Assembly: GCA_003151955.1 (NCBI GenBank) | Contig: PLZB01000013.1 | Span: forward strand, 1-63,351 | DNA: 63,351 nucleotides | Source: Acidimicrobiaceae bacterium | GTDB taxonomy: Bacteria; Actinomycetota; Acidimicrobiia; Acidimicrobiales; UBA8190 | Direction of reading: 5' to 3' | In this document: piece after piece, positions 51,626 through 59,811 of the stretch | Layout: each line of letters starts with the position of its first letter | How positions within the stretch are numbered: the stretch's first letter is position 1 | Position numbers and translations under genes: made by a program | Notes under the pieces: model-generated | Database searches by the model: none | Seen by the model: only the letters and a program-made list of their open reading frames with translations | Told to the model about the DNA's origin: nothing

Positions 51626-52305
51626 GTGGCTGGAAACAAGCGGAGCGCCGAGGCCTACGAGCGGTTCGACAAGTGGACCGAGGGTCCCCTGACGGTCCTG
51701 GCCTTCGCCATGGTCCCGGTCCTGTTGATCCCGCTCGTGAAGCCCCTCCACGGAGGGGTGGCCGCCGCCTTCGACGCCGTGGGCTACGTGATCTGGGCCA
51801 TCTTCGCCGTCGACTACGCCGTGAAGCTCTGGCTGGCCCCCAACCGGTGGGCCTTCGCCCGGACCTCCGGGTGCTCCGGGCCGTCCGGCTCCTCTCCTTC
51901 GTCGGCTCCGGGATGCACCACGTCCGCCAGGTCCTGGCCAAGCGGGGCCTCAGCTACGTCCTCCTCGTCGTCGTCGTCCTCATCTTCGTGGCCGCCGGCC
52001 TGGAGGCCTCCCTCGAGGCCCACGCCCGCAACAGCACCATCCACGGCTATGCCGACGGCCTCTGGTGGGCCGTCACGACGATCTCCACCGTCGGCTACGG
52101 CGACAAGGTCCCCGTCACCGTCGGGGGCCGGGCCGTGGCCACCGCCCTCATCCTCATGGGGATCGCCCTCTTCGTGGAGCAGGAGCAGGCCGCCGACCCC
52201 CGGATCGACCAGCTCCTGGCCGAGCTGGCCCTGATCCGGGACCACCTCGGGATCGGCCTCCCCCTCGGGGATCCCCCCGCCGGCACCGACCAACCAGCCG
52301 CCTGA
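51626..52305 (+). pseudogene. Potassium channel gene with internal frameshift/deletion
   Basis: The first frame (GTG 51626) encodes the start of a small voltage-gated-type channel (RFDKWTEGPLTVLAFAMVPVLLIPL, YVIWAIFAVDYAVKLWLAP, RWAFAR). The second, shifted by one base, encodes the rest (LRVLRAVRLLSFVGSG, LLVVVVLIFVAAG, the filter TTISTVGYGD, C-terminal helix IDQLLAELALIRDHLG). The change lies near 51860-51875. Homologues have ~15 more residues there (the DLVVVVLPFLRPLR-like part), so a short 3n+1 base deletion is likely. It is either a real pseudogene or a sequence error. Confidence 0.75.
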
Positions 52306-52318
52306 GCAGGGCCCGGGA

Positions 52319-53230
52319 TCAGCCCCGACCCCCGAGGTGGGCGGTGGGGTCGAAGGGGACGACCTCGAGGGGGAGCTCCTCCCAGTAGCGGCGGAGGTCG
52401 GTCCGGGACCAGCCGGCGTAGAGGGTTTCCCAGGGGAGGTCGGCCCGCTCCCGGATGGAGATCTCCGAAACGGGGTCCCCGGCCCCCTGGTAACGGGCGT
52501 CGAGCGAGAGCCTGATCTCCCCGGACCGGTTGGGGAGGGCCCGGTGAACCGTGAGGCTGTGGAAGAGGAGGACGTCCCCGGGTTCGAGCCCCCCGGCCAC
52601 CCAGGTCCCCTCCAGGCCGCTCTCGTCGCAGCCGAAGACCCTCGACCCCGGGCTGGACCGGTAGGGGCGGGACCCCCCGAGCTGGGACCCGGCCGCCAGG
52701 GCCAGGGGGCCGGCCTCGAGGGGGCAGGGTCGGAGGGCCAGGAAGGCGGTGAAGGTCTCCCTGGTCCCCTGCATCCCGAGATGGTCCTGGTGGGCCGGAG
52801 TGGCCCGGCTCCCCTCCGGCCCCTCGGGGAGGACGGCCCGGCAGGCCGGGTGGGGGTGGACGAGGAGGGGTCCCGGCCCGAGGAGGGTCCCGAAGAGCTC
52901 GAGGAGGCGGGGGTGGTGGGGAAGCCGGTGGGCGGCCTCGACGCAGTAGAGGGCCCGCCCCACCACCCGGGCCGCCACGGGATCCCCGGCCTCCCTCCGG
53001 GCCCGCTCCGTCGGGAGAAGGGGCCCTCCGGGGTGTCCGACCGGCTCGGCCCAGCCCGCCCCGACCAGGACCCCGGCCAACTCCCCGGCCAGCTCCCCCA
53101 GCTCCCCGGCGGGGAGGAGCCCCCGGAGGAGGAGGTAGCCCGACCGGTCCAGGGCGGCCCGGAGCCCGACCGGGTCCCCGAGGAGCCGGCTCGACTCCTC
53201 CGGGGCCGGGACCCCCGGGGTCAGCCCCAC
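52319..53230 (-). CDS. Phytanoyl-CoA dioxygenase (PhyH) family protein
   Basis: A 303-residue Fe(II)/2-oxoglutarate oxygenase-like protein. The iron site is H-x-D in TPAHQDHLGMQ and the distal His in LLFHSLTVHRALPNRSG, followed by Arg in EIRLSLDARYQG for the cosubstrate. It probably hydroxylates a small lipid or secondary metabolite. I chose GTG 53230, which lies inside the end of the antiporter gene on the same strand; the long upstream open frame is a shadow of that gene. Confidence 0.83.
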   Translation of the reverse strand: MGLTPGVPAPEESSRLLGDPVGLRAALDRSGYLLLRGLLPAGELGELAGELAGVLVGAGWAEPVGHPGGPLLPTERARREAGDPVAARVVGRALYCVEAAHRLPHHPRLLELFGTLLGPGPLLVHPHPACRAVLPEGPEGSRATPAHQDHLGMQGTRETFTAFLALRPCPLEAGPLALAAGSQLGGSRPYRSSPGSRVFGCDESGLEGTWVAGGLEPGDVLLFHSLTVHRALPNRSGEIRLSLDARYQGAGDPVSEISIRERADLPWETLYAGWSRTDLRRYWEELPLEVVPFDPTAHLGGRG

Positions 53231-54390
53231 CAGAAGGCGGTGGCGATGACGGCGTAGAGACCGATCAGGCAGGCCCCCTCCAGCCAGGTCGACTCCCCGT
53301 CGAAGACGACCACGGCAGCCACCACGGCCGAGATGACGAGGACGACGAGGAGGAGGGGAGGCAGGACCAGGGTGAGCGCCGCCCCCCCGAGGAGGGGGGA
53401 GAGCAGGACGAGGGCCGGGAAGAGGGCGTAGGCGATCTGGACCGGGCTCTGGAGGATGACGGCCAGGGCGTAGTCCGGGCGGTTCCGGGCCGCCAGCTGG
53501 ATCCCCACCACGTTCTCCACCGCGTTCCCGGCGATGGCCACCACCACCAGCCCGGCGAAGGCCTGGGACATGTGGAAGACCACCAGGGCCGGCGACAGGG
53601 CCGTCACGAACCAGTCCGAGACGAAGGCGGCGGCGACACTCGAGACGAGGAGGACGGCCAGGACCAGGGAGAGAGGCCAAGCCGGCCCCTCGACCGCCCC
53701 GACCGCGGCATCCTCCACCCGCTCCCCACTCCCCGACTCCGGCTCCCCTGACCCTCCCGACTCCCCCGGTTCCCCCGTCTCCCCCTCCCGGCGCCTGAGG
53801 CTGGCCGGGATCGAGAGGGCGAAGACACAGAGGAGGACGACGGCGGTCACGTCGGAGAGGGCCTTCTCGTGGCCGGCGGCGGCCGTCCCCAGATGGGCGC
53901 TCAGGCTCGGGATCATGATGAGGAACACGGAGAGGACGAGGAGGAGGGCGACCCCCCGGGCCGTCCCTCCGTGGAACCGCTGGGGGCCGTGCCGGAGCCC
54001 CCCCACCACGAAGGCCAGGCCGAGCACGAGGAGGACGTTGGCCAGGATCGACCCCACCAGGGCCGCCTCGACGACACCGACGAGACCGGCCCGGAGGGCG
54101 AAGATCCCCACGAAGAGCTCGGGGAGGTTCCCGAGGGCGGACTGGACGACCCCGGTCGTCCCGGCCCCGAGCCTGTCCCCGAGCCGGTCGACGCTCCGGC
54201 CCACCACGGCGGCCAGGGCGGCCAGGGCCAGGGCGGAGACCACGAAGGGGACGACCCGGCCGGTCCCCACGTAGCGGGTGACCCCGGCCCCGGCCGTCAG
54301 GACGGCGCTGGCGCCGAGCAACCGGCAGTCCCCCGGGGTCAGCGACCCCCACCCTCCGCCGGTCCCGGCCTGCTTCTCGGTCGCCTCCAT
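53221..54390 (-). CDS. Calcium/proton (CaX-type) antiporter
   Basis: A 389-residue membrane protein with about eleven hydrophobic segments. The two ion-binding alpha repeats are present: QSALGNLPELFVGIFALRAG (~84-103) and AIAGNAVENVVGIQLA (~283-298), each with its acidic residue. Between the halves is an acidic cytoplasmic loop (~205-235, RRREGETGEPGESGGSGEPE). It exports Ca2+ in exchange for H+. It overlaps the dioxygenase gene by 10 bp and diverges from a hydrolase gene. Confidence 0.9.
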   Translation of the reverse strand: MEATEKQAGTGGGWGSLTPGDCRLLGASAVLTAGAGVTRYVGTGRVVPFVVSALALAALAAVVGRSVDRLGDRLGAGTTGVVQSALGNLPELFVGIFALRAGLVGVVEAALVGSILANVLLVLGLAFVVGGLRHGPQRFHGGTARGVALLLVLSVFLIMIPSLSAHLGTAAAGHEKALSDVTAVVLLCVFALSIPASLRRREGETGEPGESGGSGEPESGSGERVEDAAVGAVEGPAWPLSLVLAVLLVSSVAAAFVSDWFVTALSPALVVFHMSQAFAGLVVVAIAGNAVENVVGIQLAARNRPDYALAVILQSPVQIAYALFPALVLLSPLLGGAALTLVLPPLLLVVLVISAVVAAVVVFDGESTWLEGACLIGLYAVIATAFWWG

Positions 54391-54484
54391 GGCGACACCC
54401 TAGGGAACCCGGTCACCCGACCGCGTAACCGAGCGTTCACGGGCCGGTCATTCCCCCGTGACCCCCGTCGGATAGAACCCGAGT

Positions 54485-55465
54485 GTGACCATGGTCGACG
54501 AGTTGGCCGAGCGGCAGTACCGGACCATCCACGGCTACCGCCGGGCCTTCTACGTGGCCGGCTCCGGTCCCGCCCTCCTCCTGATCCACGGCATCGGGGA
54601 CAACGCCGACTCCTGGGACACCGTCCTCCCCGACCTGGCCAAGGACCACACCGTCATCGCCCCCGACCTCCTCGGCCACGGCCTCTCGGACAAGCCCCGG
54701 GCCGACTACTCCGTGGCCGCCTACGCCAACGGGATGCGGGACCTCCTCTCCGTCCTCGACATCGACCGGGTCACCGTCGTCGGCCACTCCCTAGGCGGAG
54801 GGGTGGCGGCCCAGTTCGCCTACACCTTCCCCGAGCGCTGCGAGCGGCTCGTCCTGGTCGGGACGGGGGGCGTCGGCCGGAGCGTGAGTCCCCTCCTCCG
54901 GCTCGCCGCCGCCCCCAACGCCGACATCCTCATCTCCATCGTCGGGATCCCCCCCGTCCGGCTCCTCGGCCACCTCGCCGCCGACCTCCTCCGGCGGCTG
55001 GGGACGGGACTGGGCCGGGACACCACCGAGATCCTCCGGGTCCTCGACCGGCTCCCCGACGCCCGCTCCCGGCGGGCTATCCTCCGGACGCTCCGCTCCG
55101 GCGTGGACTGGAGGGGCCAGCACATCACCATGCTCGACCGGGCCTACCTGGCCGAGGGGATGCCGACCCTCCTCATCTGGGGAGCCCGGGACGCCATCAT
55201 CCCGGTCGACCACGCCTACCTCGCCCACGACTCCATCCCCGGCAGCCGTCTCGAGATCTTCGAGGAAGCCGGACACTTCCCCCACCATGCCGACCCCGAC
55301 CGCTTCCTCGCCATCCTCCGGGACTTCCTCGAGGACACCTCCCCCTCCGAATTCGAGCCCGAGACCTGGCGGGTCCGGCTCCGGCGGGGCCAGCCGGCCC
55401 GGGCCCGGGCCCGGAGCGGGACCCCCGACGGGATCCTCCCCGGGGGGGTCCGGAGCGGAACCTGA
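54485..55465 (+). CDS. Alpha/beta-fold hydrolase
   Basis: A 326-residue serine hydrolase. The oxyanion loop is LLLIHGIGDNADSWD (~31-45), nucleophile elbow VVGHSLGGG (Ser102), catalytic acid in LLIWGARDAIIPVDH and His in EEAGHFPHHADP. The C-terminal ~45 residues are Arg/Gly-rich and probably disordered. GTG start. The next gene begins 14 bp downstream, so the two are probably co-transcribed. Substrate unknown. Confidence 0.88.
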   Translation: MTMVDELAERQYRTIHGYRRAFYVAGSGPALLLIHGIGDNADSWDTVLPDLAKDHTVIAPDLLGHGLSDKPRADYSVAAYANGMRDLLSVLDIDRVTVVGHSLGGGVAAQFAYTFPERCERLVLVGTGGVGRSVSPLLRLAAAPNADILISIVGIPPVRLLGHLAADLLRRLGTGLGRDTTEILRVLDRLPDARSRRAILRTLRSGVDWRGQHITMLDRAYLAEGMPTLLIWGARDAIIPVDHAYLAHDSIPGSRLEIFEEAGHFPHHADPDRFLAILRDFLEDTSPSEFEPETWRVRLRRGQPARARARSGTPDGILPGGVRSGT

Positions 55466-55478
55466 CCTCCTCCGGACC

Positions 55479-56327
55479 GTGACCTGCCGGATCGGCCTCG
55501 ACGTCCGGGTCACGACCGAGCTCTCCCTCCAGCTTGCGGTGTCCTCCACGGCAGGGACTCTCCTCGAGGAGTCACTCGATCTCGAGGGGGCGACGATCTC
55601 CCCCGTCCTCACCCACCCGGGACCCCACGGCACCCGGAGCCAGTCCCTCCTGGCCGGGACCGGACCCCTCACCATCACGTACCGGGCCCGGGTGGCCGCC
55701 CCCCGAGCCGAGCCCGATCGGCCACCCCGGATCGAGCCCCTCCAGGTCACCCCACTCCCCCTCCACGCTCCCCGGTTCGGGGCCGAGGAGCTCCTCTACC
55801 TCCGGCCCAGCCGGTACTGCCCCTCGGACCGCCTCGAGGGGTTCGCCGCCGCCGAATTCCTCCGCTCCCAGCCCACCGGGGACCGGCCCGGGGCGGCGGC
55901 CATCGCCACCTGGATCCACGACCGGATCGGCTACGTCCTCGGCTCGAGCAACGGCCACGACACGGCCGAGGACACCCTCATCACGGGCCAGGGTGCCTGC
56001 CGGGACTTCGCCCACCTCGCCGTCGCCCTCTCCCGGGCGGCCGGGATCCCGGCCCGCTACGTCGCCGTCTACGCTCCCGGACTCACCCCGATGGACTTCC
56101 ACGCCGCCTTCGAAGCCTGGGAGGAGGGAACCTGGTGGGTCCACGACCCCACCCGTCTCGCCCCCCGGACCAGCCTCGTCCGGATCGCCACCGGCCGGGA
56201 CGCCGCCGACGTCGCCTTCCTCTCCACCCTGTCCGGGTTCACCGATCTCGAGACGATCGAGGTCACCGCCACCGTGGGGGGGACCCTCCCCGCCGACGAC
56301 CACGTGAGCCCGGTCCGGCTCCCCTGA
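55479..56327 (+). CDS. Transglutaminase-like cysteine protease-fold protein
   Basis: A 282-residue protein with an N-terminal beta domain (~1-100) and a transglutaminase core. The catalytic Cys is in GQGACRDFAHLAVALSRAAG (Cys174), His in MDFHAAFEAW (His208) and Asp in WWVHDPTR (Asp223). Bacterial members act as proteases or amidases, often on peptides or envelope substrates. GTG 55479 chosen. It follows a hydrolase gene at a short distance. Confidence 0.88.
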   Translation: MTCRIGLDVRVTTELSLQLAVSSTAGTLLEESLDLEGATISPVLTHPGPHGTRSQSLLAGTGPLTITYRARVAAPRAEPDRPPRIEPLQVTPLPLHAPRFGAEELLYLRPSRYCPSDRLEGFAAAEFLRSQPTGDRPGAAAIATWIHDRIGYVLGSSNGHDTAEDTLITGQGACRDFAHLAVALSRAAGIPARYVAVYAPGLTPMDFHAAFEAWEEGTWWVHDPTRLAPRTSLVRIATGRDAADVAFLSTLSGFTDLETIEVTATVGGTLPADDHVSPVRLP

Positions 56328-56678
56328 CCCGGGCTCGGGCCGGGCGAACACCCCGATCAATAGGGCCCGCCTGACGGCAGGGGTCGCCTCGGTGGTCACG
56401 GCGGGTCGTCGCCCCATCCCCTCCCATCCGGTTCCGACACCGCGGGCCCGATCGGCCGAACGTCCGGCCGGGTGGAACGTCCCGGATCGAGATCCGGCAG
56501 AGGAGCTTGCACGACCCCGTCAGCCGGCCGCGAGGAATGAGATGCCGACCCCGCTCGGCGACTGGCGATTCCGCCGAAACACCCGCCGCGGTCAGAAACC
56601 CGGCGGACGGACCACTTCGTGCCAAGTGCCAAGATTGGCCACGGGCCCGGAAGGTCCCGAAGCGCAAGGAGGCCGCCA
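56328..56678. other. Intergenic region, no gene recognised
   Basis: A 351-bp stretch between the transglutaminase gene and the RDD gene. No coding frame with normal codon bias, tRNA or clear hairpin is visible. Its last 20 bases contain a strong ribosome site (aaggagg) for the RDD gene, so the promoter of that gene should lie here. Confidence 0.5.
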
Positions 56679-57593
56679 GTGCCCGATGACGAGGTCTCCC
56701 CGGCGGAACCGCCGGCCGGTTCCTACCAGCCTCCCCCCGCCCCCGACGTCTCGGGTTTCGGGGCCCCGGCCGATCCCGGCAGCTTCGGCCCACCCGATCC
56801 CGGCAGCTTCGCCCCACCCGATCCCGGCAGCTTCGCCGCGGCCGATCCCGGCGGCTTCGCCCTACCCCAGGGGCCTCCGGCCGACACCTCACAGGCGCCT
56901 CCGGCGTACCCCCAGCAGCCCTACGGCCAGGCCCCGGGCTACGGCCAGGCCCCGGGCTACGGCCAGGCCCCGGGCTACGGCCAGGCCCCGGGCTACGGCC
57001 AGGCCCCGGGCTACCCCCAGCAGCCGGGCTACCCCCAGCCCGGATTCGGCCAGCCGGCCCAGGTCCCGCTCGACGTCATGGGCCGGCCGCTGGCGGAGTG
57101 GTGGGAGCGGCTGCTGGCCATCCTGATTGACGCCGTGATCTTCTTCGTTGTCGAGGCCATCGTGGGGGTCATCGCCGCAGCCGTCTTCATCACCACCGCC
57201 GTGGGTAGCGGAGGGTCCCGATTCTCGCTGCTCGGGAGCGGACTCGACCTCGTCGGGGAGCTGGTCGTGGCAGTGGTGCTGGCTGGAGTGGCCCTGGGGT
57301 ACTTCGCCGTCCTCGATGGCGGGGCCAAGGGTCAGACGGTCAGCAAGATGGCCCTGGGCATCGCCACGAGGGACGCCGCCACCGGAGGCCCGATCGGGCC
57401 GGGCCGGGCCGTCCTGCGCCGGGTGGTGATCTTCCCGAACCTCGCCCTCGACATCATCCCCGTCATCGGGCGCATCTTCGGCTTCATCTCGCTTGTCTGG
57501 GTCCTCATCTGTGCCCTGTCGCCGCTGTGGAACTCCGGGCGGCAGGGGTACCACGACCAGGTGGCCAAGACGGTGGTGGTGAAGGTCAAGTAG
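56679..57593 (+). CDS. RDD-family membrane protein with repeat-rich N-terminus
   Basis: A 304-residue protein. Residues ~1-130 are low-complexity: DPGSF(G/A)PP units, then five copies of GYGQAP and PGYPQQ. The C-terminal RDD domain (~130-304) has hydrophobic segments LLAILIDAVIFFVVEAIVGV, LVVAVVLAGVALGYFAVL and a third near IFGFISLVWVLICALS, with GQTVSKMALGIATRD and QGYHDQVAKTVVV. The start GTG 56679 has an ideal aaggagg. It is the third RDD protein in the window; the linker differs from the other two, which use DUF2510. Role unknown. Confidence 0.87.
   Translation: MPDDEVSPAEPPAGSYQPPPAPDVSGFGAPADPGSFGPPDPGSFAPPDPGSFAAADPGGFALPQGPPADTSQAPPAYPQQPYGQAPGYGQAPGYGQAPGYGQAPGYGQAPGYPQQPGYPQPGFGQPAQVPLDVMGRPLAEWWERLLAILIDAVIFFVVEAIVGVIAAAVFITTAVGSGGSRFSLLGSGLDLVGELVVAVVLAGVALGYFAVLDGGAKGQTVSKMALGIATRDAATGGPIGPGRAVLRRVVIFPNLALDIIPVIGRIFGFISLVWVLICALSPLWNSGRQGYHDQVAKTVVVKVK
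56934..57020 (+). repeat. 18-bp tandem coding repeats (GYGQAP)
   Basis: The unit ggctacggccaggccccg is repeated five times almost without change and encodes GYGQAP. Near-identity at DNA level suggests recent slippage expansion, which would change linker length in steps of six residues. Confidence 0.85.
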
Positions 57594-57601
57594 GTCCGCC
57601 C

Positions 57602-57973
57602 CTATTCGGGGGTGTGGCAGACGGCCTCGACGTTGTTCCCGTCGGGGTCCCGGACGAAACCGCCGTAGTAGCTGGGGTGGTACCCGGGCCAGAGCCGGGG
57701 CTCGTGGAGGATCTCGGCCCCGGTCCCACGGGCCGCCTCGACGAAGGCCCGGACCGCAGCACGGTCGGAGGCGGCGAAGGCGATGTGGGACTCCCGGAAG
57801 CCCTCGCCGGTGGCCAGGGGCCCGATCCAGAATTCCGGCTTCCCGGCCGGACCGAAGCCGACGACGTCACCGAACGCCATCACCCGGCCACCCCCCAACG
57901 GGGCGAGGACGGCGTCGTAGAAGGCGCCGCTGGCCGACGGGTCTGCGCACTGGATGGAGAGGTGGTCGAACAT
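57602..57973 (-). CDS. VOC-family (glyoxalase-like) protein
   Basis: A 123-residue glyoxalase/bleomycin-resistance fold protein: MFDHLSIQCADPSASGAFYDAVLAPLG at the N-terminus, SHIAFAASDRAAVRAFVEAA in the middle and YYGGFVRDPDGNNVEAVCH at the end, with the usual metal-ligand positions (His4, His ~68, Glu ~116). The substrate cannot be told. The ATG at 57973 is chosen because homology starts there; the longer upstream frame is not conserved. Convergent to the RDD gene. Confidence 0.87.
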   Translation of the reverse strand: MFDHLSIQCADPSASGAFYDAVLAPLGGGRVMAFGDVVGFGPAGKPEFWIGPLATGEGFRESHIAFAASDRAAVRAFVEAARGTGAEILHEPRLWPGYHPSYYGGFVRDPDGNNVEAVCHTPE

Positions 57974-58315
57974 CTCCCCATCATCTCCCCTTTTCCGGGG
58001 GCCAGACCAGAGGTGGGCCAGCGGCGAACCCACACAGTTGGCGGGGGCGGAGGCGAACGTCTGCTCCCAGGTCAACCCCGGCACCGCGTCGGCGACCGAG
58101 CACTCCTTGGTTTCGCCCAACATGCACCAGCAGCACGGGGCCCAGGCCCGCCCCCACCTGCGCTGCGTTCCTGGTCACCCCCCGAATGGGACGCAGTCTG
58201 CGACCCTGGCCGTCGGTCTCCAGGGTGGCACCGAGGGGTGGCCCAACTGCGTCCCGGAACGGATTCGGGACAACCGCCGTGTTCCCGGGCAGCAGGCGGG
58301 TCTTGCGCCCATAGG
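57974..58315. other. Intergenic region, no gene recognised
   Basis: A 342-bp stretch between the VOC gene and the lipoprotein pseudogene, with no convincing gene. The 3' end has an ataggat sequence directly at the lipoprotein start, a possible -10 element of a leaderless transcript. Confidence 0.4.
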
Positions 58316-59155
58316 ATGCTCTCGGTGGGCATGGGAGGGAGGACGACACCGTGGCTGTGCCTGGTGGTCCTGACTCTCCTCGCGGCGACGGGATGCACTG
58401 ACGTCCGCTTCATCAAGCACATTCCGGTTTCCCCCGTTCTTCGACTCCGACTTCCACCTCGACCACGACAACGACCTCGACGCTCCCCGCTGCAGGGGCG
58501 GGATCCCCACCGACTTCTCCGCCTCGTCGGTCTCGTTCGTCTCGACCAGCGACGGCTGGGTCCTGGGTGGTGGCCTGTGCCCGAAGGCACCTTGCACCTA
58601 CCTGCTCCACACGACCGACTCGGGGAGGACGTGGGCCGTCGTCCCTACCACTGGCCTCGACGGCCGGAGCATACGGTTCGCCCACCCCCTCGACGGGTGG
58701 GCCTTCAATCCCGACCTGTGGGAGACGCACGACGGAGGGGCGCACTGGTCCAGGCCGAGCTGGAGTCTCCCGAACGGTGATCGTCACCGACGTGGAGGCG
58801 TCAGCGGGAATCATCCACGCCGCCATGATCACCGTCGCCGGCGGCGTCCAGATCGAGTCCAGCCCCGTCGGCACCGACGCTTGGCGTCCATCGTTCACCC
58901 TGGCGCCGATAGGAGCCGGGCCGGTCCCCTCGGCCCAGATCGTCCTGCAGGGAACCGAGGGCTGGATGGTCGAGAACGATCGAACGGTCATCGGGGGAGG
59001 ACGCCTTCAGAACGGCGTCTGGGCGCCCTGGACACCGCCATGCTCGACGTCGGGTGGGCCCGTCACCATCACCGCGTCCGGCGTCGACGACCTCGCCGCT
59101 CTCTGCGACGAGCACGTCTACACGAACCCCCCAGGAGCCGACCTCGTGGACTTCT
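58316..59155 (+). pseudogene. BNR/propeller-type lipoprotein, 5' part, frameshifted and split by an IS
   Basis: The start encodes a lipoprotein signal (MGGRTTPWLCLVVLTLLAA, lipobox ATGC). The match then continues in a second frame (SFVSTSDGWVLGG, LLHTTDSGRTWAVVPTTGLDG, TDSG/THDGG-type blades). From ~58777 a third frame takes over (QIVLQGTEGWMVEND, FTLAPIGAG, VDDLAALCDEHVYTNPPG) and runs to 59155. At least two frameshifts therefore preceded or followed the IS insertion. The final codons GACTTCT reappear after the IS at 62661. This gene type, with HTTDGGxTW repeats, is common in Acidimicrobiia. Confidence 0.72.
59147..59155. repeat. Target-site duplication, left copy (outer IS)
   Basis: tggacttct at 59147-59155 is repeated exactly at 62661-62669, bracketing the outer IS. 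Nine bases fits IS256-family elements (8-9 bp). Removing the element and one copy rejoins the pseudogene as DLVDFSHDGGTTFLP. Confidence 0.85.
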
Positions 59156-59222
59156 GAGAAATAGTCAAGAGTTGTGGATGAGATTTTGGGCGCAGCGTCC
59201 TTCCGGACTTCAGCTTCGGTGA

Positions 59223-59684
59223 TCACCTCCTCCTGTTCAGGTTCGGGGCGGGCTGGGCGAGCTGGTCTGGGGTGAGCAGATCGGCGACTCCGACAACGGG
59301 CTCGTCGAAGCGTTGCTGGGCGGCTTGACGAGTCGTGCCGAGGACCGTTCCAACGGCTGACCAGGCGTGGCCGGAACGCCGGGCCGAGCTGACCGCATGG
59401 CGGAGGGCAAGCTGGGCTTGACTGCAGGCGTCTCGCGCGGCGATGACCTCGAGCAGAGCGCTGGGGTCGGCGAGCCGGACCGGGGTCGTGCCCTTGCCTA
59501 CAGCGGAGCGCCGCCGGTCGCAGTCGGCGCACAGCGTGATGGGCCCGTAGCGCACGACCCCCAGGCCCTCGCAGCCGGGGCGGTCCTGCGGGCGCTGAGC
59601 GTAGAAGCACGCCGTGACGACGCCGGATGTCAACAGCACCTTGACATCGGGGGTCGTGGCGGTGGCGTCGCGTACGCAGGTCAC
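59223..59684 (-). CDS. IS-borne accessory protein with helix-turn-helix-like C-terminus
   Basis: A 153-residue protein. The N-terminal half has Cys pairs suggestive of a zinc ribbon (VTACFYAQRPQDRPGCEG and LCADCDRRRS). The C-terminal half has SGHAWSAVGTVLGTTRQAAQQRF, a good helix-turn-helix of the kind seen in small actinobacterial DNA-binding proteins. GTG 59684 overlaps the end of the outer transposase gene (GTGA), so it was translationally coupled to it. A regulator of transposition is possible; I do not recognise the exact family. Confidence 0.65.
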   Translation of the reverse strand: MTCVRDATATTPDVKVLLTSGVVTACFYAQRPQDRPGCEGLGVVRYGPITLCADCDRRRSAVGKGTTPVRLADPSALLEVIAARDACSQAQLALRHAVSSARRSGHAWSAVGTVLGTTRQAAQQRFDEPVVGVADLLTPDQLAQPAPNLNRRR

Positions 59685-59811
59685 GCCGCCACCTCGGTTT
59701 CGTCGTGGCGTTCGACGAGCACGCCGTTGTGGAATAGCGCGCCGGCTCGGACGAGGGCGACGAGGTGGGCGCCGTTGACGGCCCGCCACCGGTCCTGGGC
59801 GGCCTCGATCA
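59681..59811 (-). pseudogene. Outer transposase gene, 3' fragment
   Basis: Encodes the detached C-terminus (IEAAQDRWRAVNGAHLVALV, then RAGALFHNGVLVERHDETEVAA, stop at 59681). It begins at the second copy of the 9-bp duplication cctcgatca (59803-59811). Joined to 61410-62577 after removing the inner IS and one duplication, it gives exactly 1290 bp, an intact 429-codon frame plus stop. Confidence 0.85.

Noticed and set aside
57974..58123. N-terminal extension of the VOC protein from ATG 58123
   Set aside because: The glyoxalase fold begins at ATG 57973 and the extra 50 residues resemble no part of the family.
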